From contig JALSHB010000019.1 in NCBI GenBank assembly GCA_026982475.1, positions 1 to 33,100 on the forward strand: DNA of 33,100 nucleotides, written 5' to 3'. Origin of the DNA: Chromatiales bacterium (GTDB lineage Bacteria > Pseudomonadota > Gammaproteobacteria > SZUA-152). The position numbers and the translations under genes were made by a program. The notes beneath the pieces are model-generated. The model searched no databases. It worked only from the letters and a program-made list of their open reading frames with translations, and was not told where the DNA came from. Within the stretch, counting starts at the first letter, position 1. The number at the start of each line of letters is the position of its first letter. Below, piece after piece: positions 1-8,775 of the stretch.

Positions 1-249
1 CGTGCGTTGGGTCTGCGCATCCAGGCCGCTGCGGAAATCGAGGTATTCGTTGAAGGCGTTGACGCTGATGTGCGCGGCCAGGGCGCCGAGCAGCGCCAGC
101 AGGGCGTCGACGACGTCCACCGAACCGCTGCGCCACTGTGCCGTAGCCACGCCCAGCAGCACGCAGGCCGGGGTGAGAACGAGGAACGGCAGCCGCAGGG
201 TGCCAAGGAGTCCAGCGAGGGCGGGCGGCGGCCGATCCGTCTTATCCAT
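1..249 (-). CDS. UbiA-family prenyltransferase, N-terminal part (runs off window edge)
   Basis: Reverse-strand translation from the CAT at 247-249 reads [83 protein letters not shown], which resembles the UbiA/MenA N-terminus (H-x-x-x-N-x-x-N-(E/D)-Y-x-D). Open to the window edge, so absent from the ORF track. Confidence 0.7.
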   Translation of the reverse strand, partial: MDKTDRPPPALAGLLGTLRLPFLVLTPACVLLGVATAQWRSGSVDVVDALLALLGALAAHISVNAFNEYLDFRSGLDAQTQRT

Positions 250-1273
250 GATGCGGCGACGTCAGGGGCCGGCGCCGGCGCCACCAACGGCGCAGGCCGC
301 GGCGGGTCAGGCGGTGGTTGTGCCCCTCGGCGTCGTCGAGGCTCAGGCTGTCGAGCCGCCTGTCGCGCAGGGCCGCCAGCAGGGGCTCGATCCACTGCCG
401 CTCGAAGGCCTGCAAGGCCGTCCACCAGGCCTCACCGCCCCCTTGTTGCAGGGCGCTGTCGAGACTGTCCAGCACCAGCAGATGCTCACCGCCCTCGCCC
501 AGCTGCGACAGCCACGCCGGCGCATCCGCCGGCACCGGGCCGTGCGCCACGCCGGCGAGCCGGGCCAGCCCGCTGGCGACGGGGTCACCGCTCCACACCT
601 GCGTCCAGCGTGGCGCCGGCAGCAGCGGCACTTCGCCGCCCCCCCAGAACCACAGGCTGCTGACGGCCAGGCGGCCCTCGGCCTCGCGTTGGCGGTTGAC
701 GCCGCTGGTGTGCAGCAGCATCTGGATCTCGTTCATGATGCCGTGCCAGGCCTTGCCCTGTTCGCCGCCGGGCAGGCGCTGGCCGATGGGCTGGCCGTTC
801 ACCGCGCTCAATGGCCAGGTTTTCAGGCGGGGTTGCTGCGGCAGGTGCAGGTACCAGCGCTGGGGATTCGGCGCCTCGAAGCGCCAGCCGTCCGCGGCGT
901 AGACGGCATTCAACTCGGCGACCAGATCCCGGGCCTCGGTCTCGCGCAGATCCAGACTGGCGGCATCGAGCAACACCAGCTGGTCGCGGTCCGGCAGCAG
1001 ATGCACCGGATCGGCACGCAGGCAGGGACCGGGCGGCGGGTGGCCGGTGTCGGCGGTGTAGGTAACACTGGCCACGGGCGGATCGTGTTCGGCGTCGGGC
1101 GGCGCATCGAACAGGGCAAACAGGCGGGCCTCCCGGCCGCCGCGCCCGGTGTCGCGGCGATCCGCGCGACCGAGCAGGGTCTCCAGCGCCGGCAGGCGCG
1201 CCGGCAATGCGCCGCAATCCGCGTGCGGCCGCAGGGCGGGCGCCAGCAGGGTCAGGTGGCGGGCCGGCATCAC
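242..1273 (-). CDS. RpfE-like / cofactor-independent phosphoglycerate mutase-like protein (COG4255 type)
   Basis: 343-aa ORF with [86 protein letters not shown], typical of this family. Its stop overlaps the start of the UbiA-family gene. Confidence 0.72.
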   Translation of the reverse strand: MMPARHLTLLAPALRPHADCGALPARLPALETLLGRADRRDTGRGGREARLFALFDAPPDAEHDPPVASVTYTADTGHPPPGPCLRADPVHLLPDRDQLVLLDAASLDLRETEARDLVAELNAVYAADGWRFEAPNPQRWYLHLPQQPRLKTWPLSAVNGQPIGQRLPGGEQGKAWHGIMNEIQMLLHTSGVNRQREAEGRLAVSSLWFWGGGEVPLLPAPRWTQVWSGDPVASGLARLAGVAHGPVPADAPAWLSQLGEGGEHLLVLDSLDSALQQGGGEAWWTALQAFERQWIEPLLAALRDRRLDSLSLDDAEGHNHRLTRRGLRRWWRRRRPLTSPHHG

Positions 1274-2307
1274 GCCCTGGCCCGCGTGAGGAACATGGCG
1301 TCGCCGTAGCTGAAAAACCGGTAGCGCTCGTTCACCGCGTGGCGATAGGCGGTCATGATGTTTTCGTAACCGGCGAAGGCCGACACTAGCATCAGCAGGG
1401 TGGATTCGGGCAGGTGGAAGTTGGTCAGCAGGGCGTCCACCACACGGAAGGTATAACCGGGGGTGATGAAGATGTCGGTGTCGCCGGCGAAGGGCCGCAG
1501 CTCACCACCGCGCGCCGCGCTCTCCAGCGAGCGCACACTGGTGGTGCCCACCGCCACCACCCGGCCACCGCGCGCGCGGGTGCGGGCCACGGCCGCCACC
1601 ACCGCCTCGCTCACCTCGGCGGTCTCGGTGTGCATGCGATGTTCGCGGATATCGTCCACGCGCACCGGCTGGAAGGTGCCGGCGCCCACGTGCAGGGTGA
1701 CGAAGGCGGACTCGATGCCCTGCGCGGCCAGGGTGTCGAGCATGGCCTGATCGAAGTGCAGGCCGGCGGTGGGCGCCGCCACCGCGCCGCGCTTGTCGGC
1801 GTAGACGGTCTGGTAGCGCTCGCGGTCGTCGCTGGCGTCGGCGCGCGCAATGTAGGGCGGCAGGGGCATGTGGCCGTGGGCCTCGAGCAGGTCCAGCGCC
1901 GATTCATCGGCCTCGCCGCGCAGTTCCAGCGCGAACAGCTCGCCCTGCCGGCCCAGCACCGCCGCCGTAATGCCACCCTCCAGGGTCAAACGGCTGCCGG
2001 CCCGGGGCGATTTGCTGGCGCGCACATGGGCCAGCACGCGCTGCTCGTCCAGCACCCGCTCCACCAGTATCTCCACCTTGCCGCCGGTCTCCTTGTGGCC
2101 GAACAGGCGCGCCGGGATCACGCGGGTATCGTTGAACACCAGCAGATCGCCGGCGCGCAGCAACTGCGGCAGGTCACGGAAACAGCGGTCGGCCAGCTCA
2201 CCCGACGCGCCGTCCAGACACAGCAGGCGGCTGGCCGCGCGCTCGGCGGTGGGGTGCTGGGCGATGAGTTCGTCGGGTAGATCGAAATGAAAATCAGTGC
2301 GTCGCAT
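1270..2307 (-). CDS. queA: S-adenosylmethionine:tRNA ribosyltransferase-isomerase
   Basis: [29 protein letters not shown]..., [60 protein letters not shown]. Start placed at the internal Met (2307) of the 1270-2373 ORF. Confidence 0.95.
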   Translation of the reverse strand: MRRTDFHFDLPDELIAQHPTAERAASRLLCLDGASGELADRCFRDLPQLLRAGDLLVFNDTRVIPARLFGHKETGGKVEILVERVLDEQRVLAHVRASKSPRAGSRLTLEGGITAAVLGRQGELFALELRGEADESALDLLEAHGHMPLPPYIARADASDDRERYQTVYADKRGAVAAPTAGLHFDQAMLDTLAAQGIESAFVTLHVGAGTFQPVRVDDIREHRMHTETAEVSEAVVAAVARTRARGGRVVAVGTTSVRSLESAARGGELRPFAGDTDIFITPGYTFRVVDALLTNFHLPESTLLMLVSAFAGYENIMTAYRHAVNERYRFFSYGDAMFLTRARA

Positions 2308-2343
2308 GGCGCGCGAGTGTAGCAAAAAGCGCCCCCGCCCGCC

Positions 2344-2373
2344 TTGCTGAAAATGCCCCATTGGCTGTATCAT
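2344..2373 (+). promoter_or_regulatory. sigma70-type promoter for tRNA-Leu
   Basis: TTGCTG (2344-2349), 18-bp spacer, TATCAT (2368-2373), 12 bp upstream of the tRNA 5' end, with a GC-rich discriminator. Confidence 0.5.
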
Positions 2374-2385
2374 GCGCGCCTGTGT

Positions 2386-2472
2386 GCCGGGGTGGCGGAA
2401 CTGGTAGACGCGCCGGATTCAAAATCCGGTTCCCTCGCGGGAGTGCCGGTTCGATTCCGGCCCTCGGTACCA
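2386..2472 (+). tRNA. tRNA-Leu, anticodon CAA
   Basis: 87-nt class II tRNA GCCGGGGTGGCGGAACTGGTAGACGCGCCGGATTCAAAATCCGG...GGTTCGATTCCGGCCCTCGGTACCA. Anticodon stem CCGGA/TCCGG, loop TTCAAAA, encoded CCA. Confidence 0.96.
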
Positions 2473-2490
2473 CTCGAATCACGAACAGTC

Positions 2491-2522
2491 AGGGGATCAC
2501 GCGCCAGCGTGATCCCCTTTTT
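2491..2522 (+). terminator. Rho-independent terminator after tRNA-Leu
   Basis: Perfect 12-bp stem AGGGGATCACGC / GCGTGATCCCCT, GCCA loop, followed by a T-run. Confidence 0.88.
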
Positions 2523-2705
2523 CTTGTGTCCATTCACCACCATTCACCACAAAGAGCACGGATAATGCGTCAATGGGGTGAATGCCGGTCCCGGTGGCGG
2601 CCCGGGATGTCACGCCTCCGTGAACCCTGTGTCACTGTGGCGGGCTGAAAAACTGCTTTTTCTCTTGCGTTCTTTGCGTGCGTCTCTGTCCCCGACGGCT
2701 TGCTT

Positions 2706-2750
2706 GTTCTCAAAATGTTCCCTATCCTTGAAAAGGAACATTTGGAGAAC
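2706..2750. promoter_or_regulatory. Putative LexA operator: two divergent GTTC-N7-GTTC motifs within a near-perfect inverted repeat
   Basis: GTTC TCAAAAT GTTC (2706-2720) and GAAC ATTTGGA GAAC (2736-2750). Arms GTTCTCAAAATGTTCC / GGAACATTTGGAGAAC match at 15 of 16 positions with a 13-bp spacer. Ends 3 nt before the lexA ATG and overlaps the GGAGA ribosome-binding site. Confidence 0.7.
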
Positions 2751-2753
2751 ATC

Positions 2754-3353
2754 ATGCTCACCACACGCCAACGGGACGTGCTCGCCTTCATACGCCAATA
2801 CCTCGCCCGGCAGGGGCATGCACCGGCCCTGGACGAGATAGCCCGGGGCATCGGCATTCGCTCCAAGGGCGTCGTCCACCGTCATGTTCAGGCCCTGGCC
2901 GATGCGGGAGAAATCCGCCTGCTGCCGGGCCGCAAGCGGGGCATCGAACTGGTGGACGAAAAGTCCGCCGAGGGGGCCACCCTCCCCCTGCTGGGGCGCA
3001 TCGCCGCCGGTTATCCCATCGAGGCCATCCCCGGCCAGGACACGCTGAACCTGGCCGACTTCCTGCTCGGCCCAGGCCGCTATGCCCTGCGCGTGGCGGG
3101 CGATTCCATGATCGAGGCCGGCATCCTCGACGGCGACACGGTGGTGATCGAGCAGCGCGACGCGGCCGACGACGGCGAGATCGTGGTGGCCCTCATCGAT
3201 GGCGAGGAGGCCACCCTCAAGCGCCTGAAATACCGGCGCGACGGCAATATCGCCCTGATCGCCGCCAACCCCGCCATTCCAGCGATGATTTACGCGGCCG
3301 ATCGAGTGACCATTCAGGGCGTTGTCGTCGGCCAGCTGCGCAGCTACCGATGA
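2754..3353 (+). CDS. lexA: LexA repressor (S24 family)
   Basis: LTTRQRDVLAFIRQYLARQGHAPALDEIARGIGIRSKGVVHRHVQALADAGEI, cleavage-type region PLLGRIAAGYPIEA, active-site GDSMIEAGILDGDTVVIEQ. Start chosen at 2754 because the ORF-track start (2700) would translate through the operator. Confidence 0.93.
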   Translation: MLTTRQRDVLAFIRQYLARQGHAPALDEIARGIGIRSKGVVHRHVQALADAGEIRLLPGRKRGIELVDEKSAEGATLPLLGRIAAGYPIEAIPGQDTLNLADFLLGPGRYALRVAGDSMIEAGILDGDTVVIEQRDAADDGEIVVALIDGEEATLKRLKYRRDGNIALIAANPAIPAMIYAADRVTIQGVVVGQLRSYR

Positions 3354-4609
3354 ACATCCGGCCCAGCGACACGCCACGGGATGCCTGCCCCGTGCACTGG
3401 CCCCGCGCCATCATCCTGCTGGACATGAACGCCTTTTTCGCCGCCATCGAACAGCGCGACAACCCGGCCTGGCGCGGGCGGCCACTGGCTATCACCAACG
3501 GCGCACAGGGCACCTGCGTCATCACCTGCTCCTACGAGGCCCGCGCCTGGGGCGTGAAGACCGGCATGCGCCTGCGGGAGGCGCGGCGGCTGTGCCCCGA
3601 GCTGATCCAGTGCCCGGCGCGGCCCTACCGCTACGCCGCGGTGTCCACCGCCATCATGCAGGCCCTGACCGCCATCACCCCGGACGTGGAGGTGTTCTCC
3701 GTGGACGAGGCCTTTCTCGACGTCACCCGCTGCCAGCGCCTGCACGGCACGCCGGTGCGCATGGCGCGCCGGGCGCAACGGCTGGTCCACGAGACCTCCG
3801 GGCTGCTGTGCTCGGTGGGGGTGAGCGGCGACAAGACCACCGCCAAGTACGCCGCCAAGCTCGACAAGCCCAACGGCTTCACGGTGATCCCGCCCTGGGA
3901 GGCGCGGGACCGCCTGCGAGATGTGCCGGTCACCGAACTGTGCGGCGTCAACCGCGGCATCGGCCGGTTTCTGGCGGAGCACGGGGTGCATACCTGCGGC
4001 GACATGGCGCGCCTGCCCATCAGCGTGCTGGCGCGCCGCTTCGGCAACCCAGGGCGGCGCATCTGGTACATGGCCCAGGGCGCCGACCCGGAAAAGCTGC
4101 AGCTCGGCGTTGCGGCGCCGAAATCGGTGGGCCACGGCAAGGTCGTCCCGCCGGGGACGCGGGACTGCCAGACCCTGCTCGTCTACCTCGAGCACATGGC
4201 GGAAAAGGTGGCCGCGCGCCTGCGCCGCCATCGATTGCAGGCCTCGCATTTCTTCATCGGCCTGCGCCTGCCGGCCGGCTGGCTGGGCGACAAGCCGCGC
4301 ACCAGCCTCCCCACCGACGACAGCGCCCAGATCATGGCCCTGTGCCGCCACTTTCTGTCCACCGTGTGGCGGGGCGAGCCGGTCGCGCAAATACAGGTTA
4401 CCGCGCTGAATCCGCGCCCCGCCAACACCCAGCTGGATCTGTTTCAATACGCGGATGAACGCCGCCAGCGCGTCAACGCCGCGCAGGATGCTGTCAACGA
4501 ACGCTACGGTGAATTCACTCTCGCCCCGGCGCGTCTGCTGAATCGCTCCAGCATGCCCAACGTCATCTCCCCCGCCTGGAAACCCAGCGGGCACCGCAAG
4601 ACGGTGTAG
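3350..4609 (+). CDS. Y-family translesion DNA polymerase (DinB/UmuC-like)
   Basis: LLDMNAFFAAIEQRDNPAWRGRPLAI, VFSVDEAFLDVT, SVGVSGDKTTAKYAAKLDKPNG, and a QLDLF clamp-binding-type motif near the C-terminus. ATGA overlap with lexA. Confidence 0.92.
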   Translation: MNIRPSDTPRDACPVHWPRAIILLDMNAFFAAIEQRDNPAWRGRPLAITNGAQGTCVITCSYEARAWGVKTGMRLREARRLCPELIQCPARPYRYAAVSTAIMQALTAITPDVEVFSVDEAFLDVTRCQRLHGTPVRMARRAQRLVHETSGLLCSVGVSGDKTTAKYAAKLDKPNGFTVIPPWEARDRLRDVPVTELCGVNRGIGRFLAEHGVHTCGDMARLPISVLARRFGNPGRRIWYMAQGADPEKLQLGVAAPKSVGHGKVVPPGTRDCQTLLVYLEHMAEKVAARLRRHRLQASHFFIGLRLPAGWLGDKPRTSLPTDDSAQIMALCRHFLSTVWRGEPVAQIQVTALNPRPANTQLDLFQYADERRQRVNAAQDAVNERYGEFTLAPARLLNRSSMPNVISPAWKPSGHRKTV

Positions 4610-4611
4610 CC

Positions 4612-5028
4612 ATGTGCGGGGGTGTCTATTTCCAGTACCGGGGGGAGTTGCGGCGCATGTACTTTCCCAATCCCGCGGCGACCCTGCCCGTGCGCACCCG
4701 CGCCGGCGGCGCCGAGCTCCTGCCCTGGGGGCGGCGCCAGAAACAACCCGGCAAACTGCCCCTGGGCGGCTGGGCGCGGCTGGACGCCATCCATGCCGGG
4801 CGCTGGGACCGCTGGTTCCCGTGCCCGGTAAAATTGCCCGTTCACAGCTTCATGGAAAAGGACATCGAGGGAAACAGCCACTGGTACGACCTCATGGCCG
4901 GCCAGTTCATCCAGGGCCTGGTGGCGCGCGACGACGCCGAGCAGCGCGTATACATCGTCACCATCGCCCCGGAAAGGGACGACACCCTGTTCGAGCGCTG
5001 GCCGCGCATCCTTTCCAGCGTGGGCTGA
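4612..5028 (+). CDS. Small SOS-cassette protein starting MCGG; possible divergent/truncated SRAP (YedK/HMCES)-like protein
   Basis: 138-aa ORF starting 2 nt after the polymerase stop: MCGGVYFQYRGELRRMYFPNPAATLPVRTRAGGAELLPWGRRQ... Cys2 and a PWGR-type segment recall SRAP proteins, but the protein is short. Confidence 0.6.
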   Translation: MCGGVYFQYRGELRRMYFPNPAATLPVRTRAGGAELLPWGRRQKQPGKLPLGGWARLDAIHAGRWDRWFPCPVKLPVHSFMEKDIEGNSHWYDLMAGQFIQGLVARDDAEQRVYIVTIAPERDDTLFERWPRILSSVG

Positions 5029-5066
5029 CGACGGCCGGGACTTGATGCCGGTGCCGCGACAAGGCA

Positions 5067-5086
5067 GGCCGCCCCGAAGGGCGGCC
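5067..5086. terminator. Hairpin between convergent genes, likely bidirectional terminator
   Basis: GGCCGCCC-CGAA-GGGCGGCC, 8-bp perfect stem, between the + strand stop at 5028 and the - strand stop at 5102. No strong T-run. Confidence 0.55.
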
Positions 5087-5101
5087 GAGGGGACGATACG
5101 G

Positions 5102-7891
5102 TTACCAGGTGAAACTGTGGAAATTGATCGCGGCATCCACTTTCAGGGTGTTGTTCTGCGCCAGCTGCTTCTGGATGACCTGCAGGCTGGACGGCAGGCC
5201 GAGGGAATCGGCGCCCATGCTCTTGCGAAACACCGTCTCCAGGCTGGTGGCGCTGTCCGTGGTGACGGCCACCACCTCCGCCTCGGTTTGCCTGCCGGGC
5301 ACCAGATCCCAGTCGGCATCGAAGCCGCTGACCGATGCCAGGTCGGGGTGAGCATACGTGGTCGAACTGCCCAGCCAGCCCCCGCTGATCCTGATCTGCC
5401 AGTGGGCGCCGAGAAAGGCGGTGGTCTGATCCAGACCGATCTGGAAGGCGCGAAACACGGGCGAACCGTTGAACGAGGCGGGACTGGGCGTGTAGCTCAG
5501 GCCGGTGGTCTCGCTGGCGGTCACCGTGGTGGCGCCCAGCGGATTCAGGTTCGCCAGGTTCATGCTGACGTTGCCGGGATCGCTGCTTGCCGACTGATTG
5601 CGCACACGGATCATGCCGCTCGCGCCCAGGTCCTCGCTGATCTGGAAGGAATAGGCATCCCCCGCCTGGGTGAGTTCACTATTCGTCACGTAGAAATATT
5701 CCACTGGATTGATGCCGTCATAGACCTCGGACATCAGGGCCGCGACGGTGCCGTTGGCGGTGGCGTAATAGACCTCCAGCCCCTGCCCCGAGGTATCGCC
5801 GCCGAAGGTATGGACATTGAAGGCGAGGGGCGTTCCCGTGCTGAAGTCCACATCCTGGTTGGCGAGATCACCACTGATGGCAAGGTCGCGGCGCAGAACG
5901 AAATTGCCGGGCGAGCCGGTACCCCAATCCCATTCGAACGCCAGCAGATCGCGGTTGCCCGCCGGAACCGGCAGGCTGTAGTCGTAAGGCAGGGCCAACG
6001 GCTCACCCCCCGCCTCCCGAACGTGCATGACCACGGCGGCGGAGTCGTTGCCGGCCGAATAGTTGCTCAGCGTACCGCTGACTGCGTACAGCGGATTGGG
6101 GAAGACCTCCATCGCGGACAGCTCGCCGAGCGTGGCATGGATCACATAGACCTTCTCGGCGGTATAGATGCCGCCGACCTCCTGGCGATGGAAGGCCACC
6201 CCGTAGCGGCCCTGGGCATCCGTCACCTTGAACTGGTAGGTATTGCCGCTGCTCGGCTTCCATTCCACCCAGGCGCCGGCGGGGCCGTCCTGAAAGGCCA
6301 CCCAATCGACCGTGCTGCCAAGGATCATGGTGAGGTTGGGGTTCTCGTCGTCGAGGATGGTCACGCTGGCGATGCTCGGGCTGGCCAGCGAGGCGCCGCC
6401 GCTCACATTGCTCAGGGCAACGGTGAAACTCTCGGCGGATTCGGCGCTGGTATCATCGTTGATGGTCACCGTGAAGGTCTGGGCGCCACCCTGGCCATCG
6501 GCCCAGGCGAGGATGCCGCTGGCCGCGGCGTAGTCGCTGCCGGCCGAGGCCGTGCCGTCGCTGGTGGCGTAGTCCACCGTCACCGCCCCCGTGCTGCCGT
6601 TGATGCGGTTGACGGTAAGGGTGACGCTGACGCCATTCTCGGCCACCGTGTAACTGGCGGTGTCGAACTGCAGTTCACCGGCCGCCGAAGGCGCATCGTC
6701 GTCGGCGATGTTGACGGTGACGCTGGCGGGGCTGCCGATACTCGCCCCGCCGCCGGCATTGGCCAGGCTCAGGACGATGGTCTCGTTACCCTCGACCGCA
6801 CTGTCGTCGATCAGGGTGAGGGTGATGCACTTGTCCGCCGTATCGCCATCGGCCCAGTTCACCGTGGTCGGGCTGGGGAAGGTGTAGTCGGTACCGCCCC
6901 CGGTAGCAGTACCAGTACCCGCATCGCTCACCTCGACGCTGACCGCGCCACTGGCGCCAGCCACCCGTTGCACGCAGATCACGCTGTCGATGGTGCCATC
7001 GCCCTCGCCCACGTTGAAGCTGGTGGCAGCGAACTGCAAGGCGCCGGCCACGTCGTCGTTGACGATGGTGAGGGTGGCGCTTGCGGTGCCGAGAGTGGCG
7101 CCGCCGGTGGCGTTGCTCAGACTGAGATCGACGGTCTCGTCGGGCTCGACGGTCGTGTCGTCGATGACGGGAATCAGGAAGGTCTGGTCGCCGCTGACAC
7201 CGTCGGCCCAGCTCAGGGTACTGGTGACGGCCGTGTAGTCGCTGCCGGCGCTGGCCGTGCCGTCGCTGGTGGCATAGTCCACCGTCACCGCACCCGCGTC
7301 ACCGCCGGTACGGGTGACGGTGACGGTGGCGTTGCCGCCGGTGACGTTTTCGGCGACGCGATAGTCGGTAGCGCTGAAGCTCAGGGTGCCCGGGCTGTCG
7401 GCGGCATCGTCGTTGACGATGGTCACGGTGGTGGTGGCTGGCGTGCCCAGGGTCGCGCCGCTGGCATTCCCCAGCATGAGCTCGACGGTCTCGTCCGGCT
7501 CCACCGCGCCGTCGGCGCTGACCTGCACGGTGAAGGTGCGCGAGGTGGCATCGCCATCGTCCCAGCTCAGGGTCGTGGGAGTGATGGCGGCGTAGTCGTC
7601 ACCCGAGGTGGCGCTGCCGCTGCCGGCGTCGCTGATCTGCACGCTGGCGGCACCATCGCTGCCGCCGCTGCGGGTCACGGTGACGGTGATGTCGCCGGCG
7701 TCCTCGTTGCCAGCATATGTCGCGGCACTGAACTGGAGAGTGCCGGGCGTGGACCCGCCACCACCCCCGTCATCGCCACCTCCACCGCCGGAGGCCACGA
7801 TGCCAAACAGGCCGAGCATGACGACCCCTGCCAGGGTGAAGGCCCTGAATCCGTACCTGGAGATCGCTGGTATCGATGAAATCTGCCGCAT
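5102..7891 (-). CDS. Secreted or membrane-anchored protein with multiple Calx-beta repeats
   Basis: 929 aa. Hydrophobic N-terminus then ASGGGGGDDGGGGG; about five repeats such as GTLSFSATDYRVAENVTGGNATVTVTRTGGDAGAVTVDYATSDGTASAGSDYTAV...DDTTVEPDETVDLSLSNATGGATLGTASATLTIVNDD; unassigned C-terminal ~400 aa. Confidence 0.88.
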   Translation of the reverse strand: MRQISSIPAISRYGFRAFTLAGVVMLGLFGIVASGGGGGDDGGGGGSTPGTLQFSAATYAGNEDAGDITVTVTRSGGSDGAASVQISDAGSGSATSGDDYAAITPTTLSWDDGDATSRTFTVQVSADGAVEPDETVELMLGNASGATLGTPATTTVTIVNDDAADSPGTLSFSATDYRVAENVTGGNATVTVTRTGGDAGAVTVDYATSDGTASAGSDYTAVTSTLSWADGVSGDQTFLIPVIDDTTVEPDETVDLSLSNATGGATLGTASATLTIVNDDVAGALQFAATSFNVGEGDGTIDSVICVQRVAGASGAVSVEVSDAGTGTATGGGTDYTFPSPTTVNWADGDTADKCITLTLIDDSAVEGNETIVLSLANAGGGASIGSPASVTVNIADDDAPSAAGELQFDTASYTVAENGVSVTLTVNRINGSTGAVTVDYATSDGTASAGSDYAAASGILAWADGQGGAQTFTVTINDDTSAESAESFTVALSNVSGGASLASPSIASVTILDDENPNLTMILGSTVDWVAFQDGPAGAWVEWKPSSGNTYQFKVTDAQGRYGVAFHRQEVGGIYTAEKVYVIHATLGELSAMEVFPNPLYAVSGTLSNYSAGNDSAAVVMHVREAGGEPLALPYDYSLPVPAGNRDLLAFEWDWGTGSPGNFVLRRDLAISGDLANQDVDFSTGTPLAFNVHTFGGDTSGQGLEVYYATANGTVAALMSEVYDGINPVEYFYVTNSELTQAGDAYSFQISEDLGASGMIRVRNQSASSDPGNVSMNLANLNPLGATTVTASETTGLSYTPSPASFNGSPVFRAFQIGLDQTTAFLGAHWQIRISGGWLGSSTTYAHPDLASVSGFDADWDLVPGRQTEAEVVAVTTDSATSLETVFRKSMGADSLGLPSSLQVIQKQLAQNNTLKVDAAINFHSFTW

Positions 7892-8115
7892 GGTTCATCC
7901 CTCCCTTGCCTGATGACCCGAACCGGGATGGCACTCCAGAGGTAAGCTCGCGTGAATCAGCTACCGGGATGGACCCCTGTCCTGCCGACTATTCTGCCGT
8001 TCCTACCCTAACCCATAGCAGTTCCAAGGTAATTTTCAACCCAGCAAAAGAATGCGCTTTGTACCGCCGGGCATCCCCTCTAGAATGGGCCTTCCCCACC
8101 CAGGACGCCACCGAC

Positions 8116-8559
8116 ATGAAGTTTCGCACCCTGTTCCTGCCCGGCCTGATGGCGCTGACCCTCGCCCACACCGCCGGCGCCGCGCCAATCACCACCATCG
8201 ACGACGGCGACAGCCTCGCCGCCAGCTGTCACCTCGCCCTCACCGCCCTGGACCGGGGGCTGGACGCCATTCCCGGCGACCAGCAGGCTGCGCCCTTCGT
8301 CTGCATGGCCTACCTCGCCGGCGTCATCGCCGCGGCCCGCCACGCCAACGAGCTGGCCCGGCTGCGCCTCGCCCAGGTTACTGGCGGCAAGGGCTCACGG
8401 GATGATTTCAATCTCTACTGCTTCGACTGGAACGTGCGCTACGGCGACGCCGCGCGCATCGTCCTGCGCTACGCGCGCCAGCACCTCGACCTCGCCCATC
8501 AACCCGCCGAACGGCTGGCCATGAAGGCCCTGCAGGATGCCTGGCCCTGCCGGCGCTGA
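8116..8559 (+). CDS. Exported Rap1a/Tai immunity-like domain protein
   Basis: MKFRTLFLPGLMALTLAHTAGA signal peptide; CHLALTALDRG...FVCMAYLAGVIAAA...YCFDWNVRYGDAARIVLRYARQHLDLAHQPAERLAMKALQDAWPC fits the Rap1a/Tai pattern with paired cysteines and a terminal PC. Confidence 0.62.
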   Translation: MKFRTLFLPGLMALTLAHTAGAAPITTIDDGDSLAASCHLALTALDRGLDAIPGDQQAAPFVCMAYLAGVIAAARHANELARLRLAQVTGGKGSRDDFNLYCFDWNVRYGDAARIVLRYARQHLDLAHQPAERLAMKALQDAWPCRR

Positions 8560-8561
8560 AG

Positions 8562-8620
8562 CAGGGAACAGCACCTTGTCTTCATTCGCACCCGCAAAAA
8601 GACAAGGAGCCGGCTCCCTG
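8562..8620. other. Imperfect inverted repeat between convergent genes
   Basis: CAGGGAACAGCACCTTGTC (8562-8580) versus GACAAGGAGCCGGCTCCCTG (8601-8620), about 15 paired positions. No T-run. Confidence 0.45.
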
Positions 8621-8775
8621 GATCTGCTCATTCCCCATGAATGCAGCCATGAAGAATCACAATCTCAGCAAGGCCCGAATTGTTGCAGTATTTTGGATTT
8701 ACTCAAACAAGCGACCAGATCCCATTCTCACCAAAATGCATGCAGTGACTGGATAAACTTTCACCGTAGCCCCAA

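Noticed and set aside
2-1309. 435-aa + strand ORF
   Set aside because: Antisense to the RpfE-like gene and UbiA-family start; low-complexity A/R/G/Q-rich translation typical of GC-rich shadow ORFs.
7844-7854. CCTGAATCCGT matching the start of the MITE-like terminus
   Set aside because: Lies inside the N-terminal coding region of the Calx-beta gene, only 11 bp match, no partner inverted repeat; likely chance.
5042-7879. 945-aa + strand ORF
   Set aside because: Mirror of the Calx-beta gene; its length comes from GC-rich repetitive coding sequence on the other strand and it has no recognisable domain. The - strand protein has clear domains.
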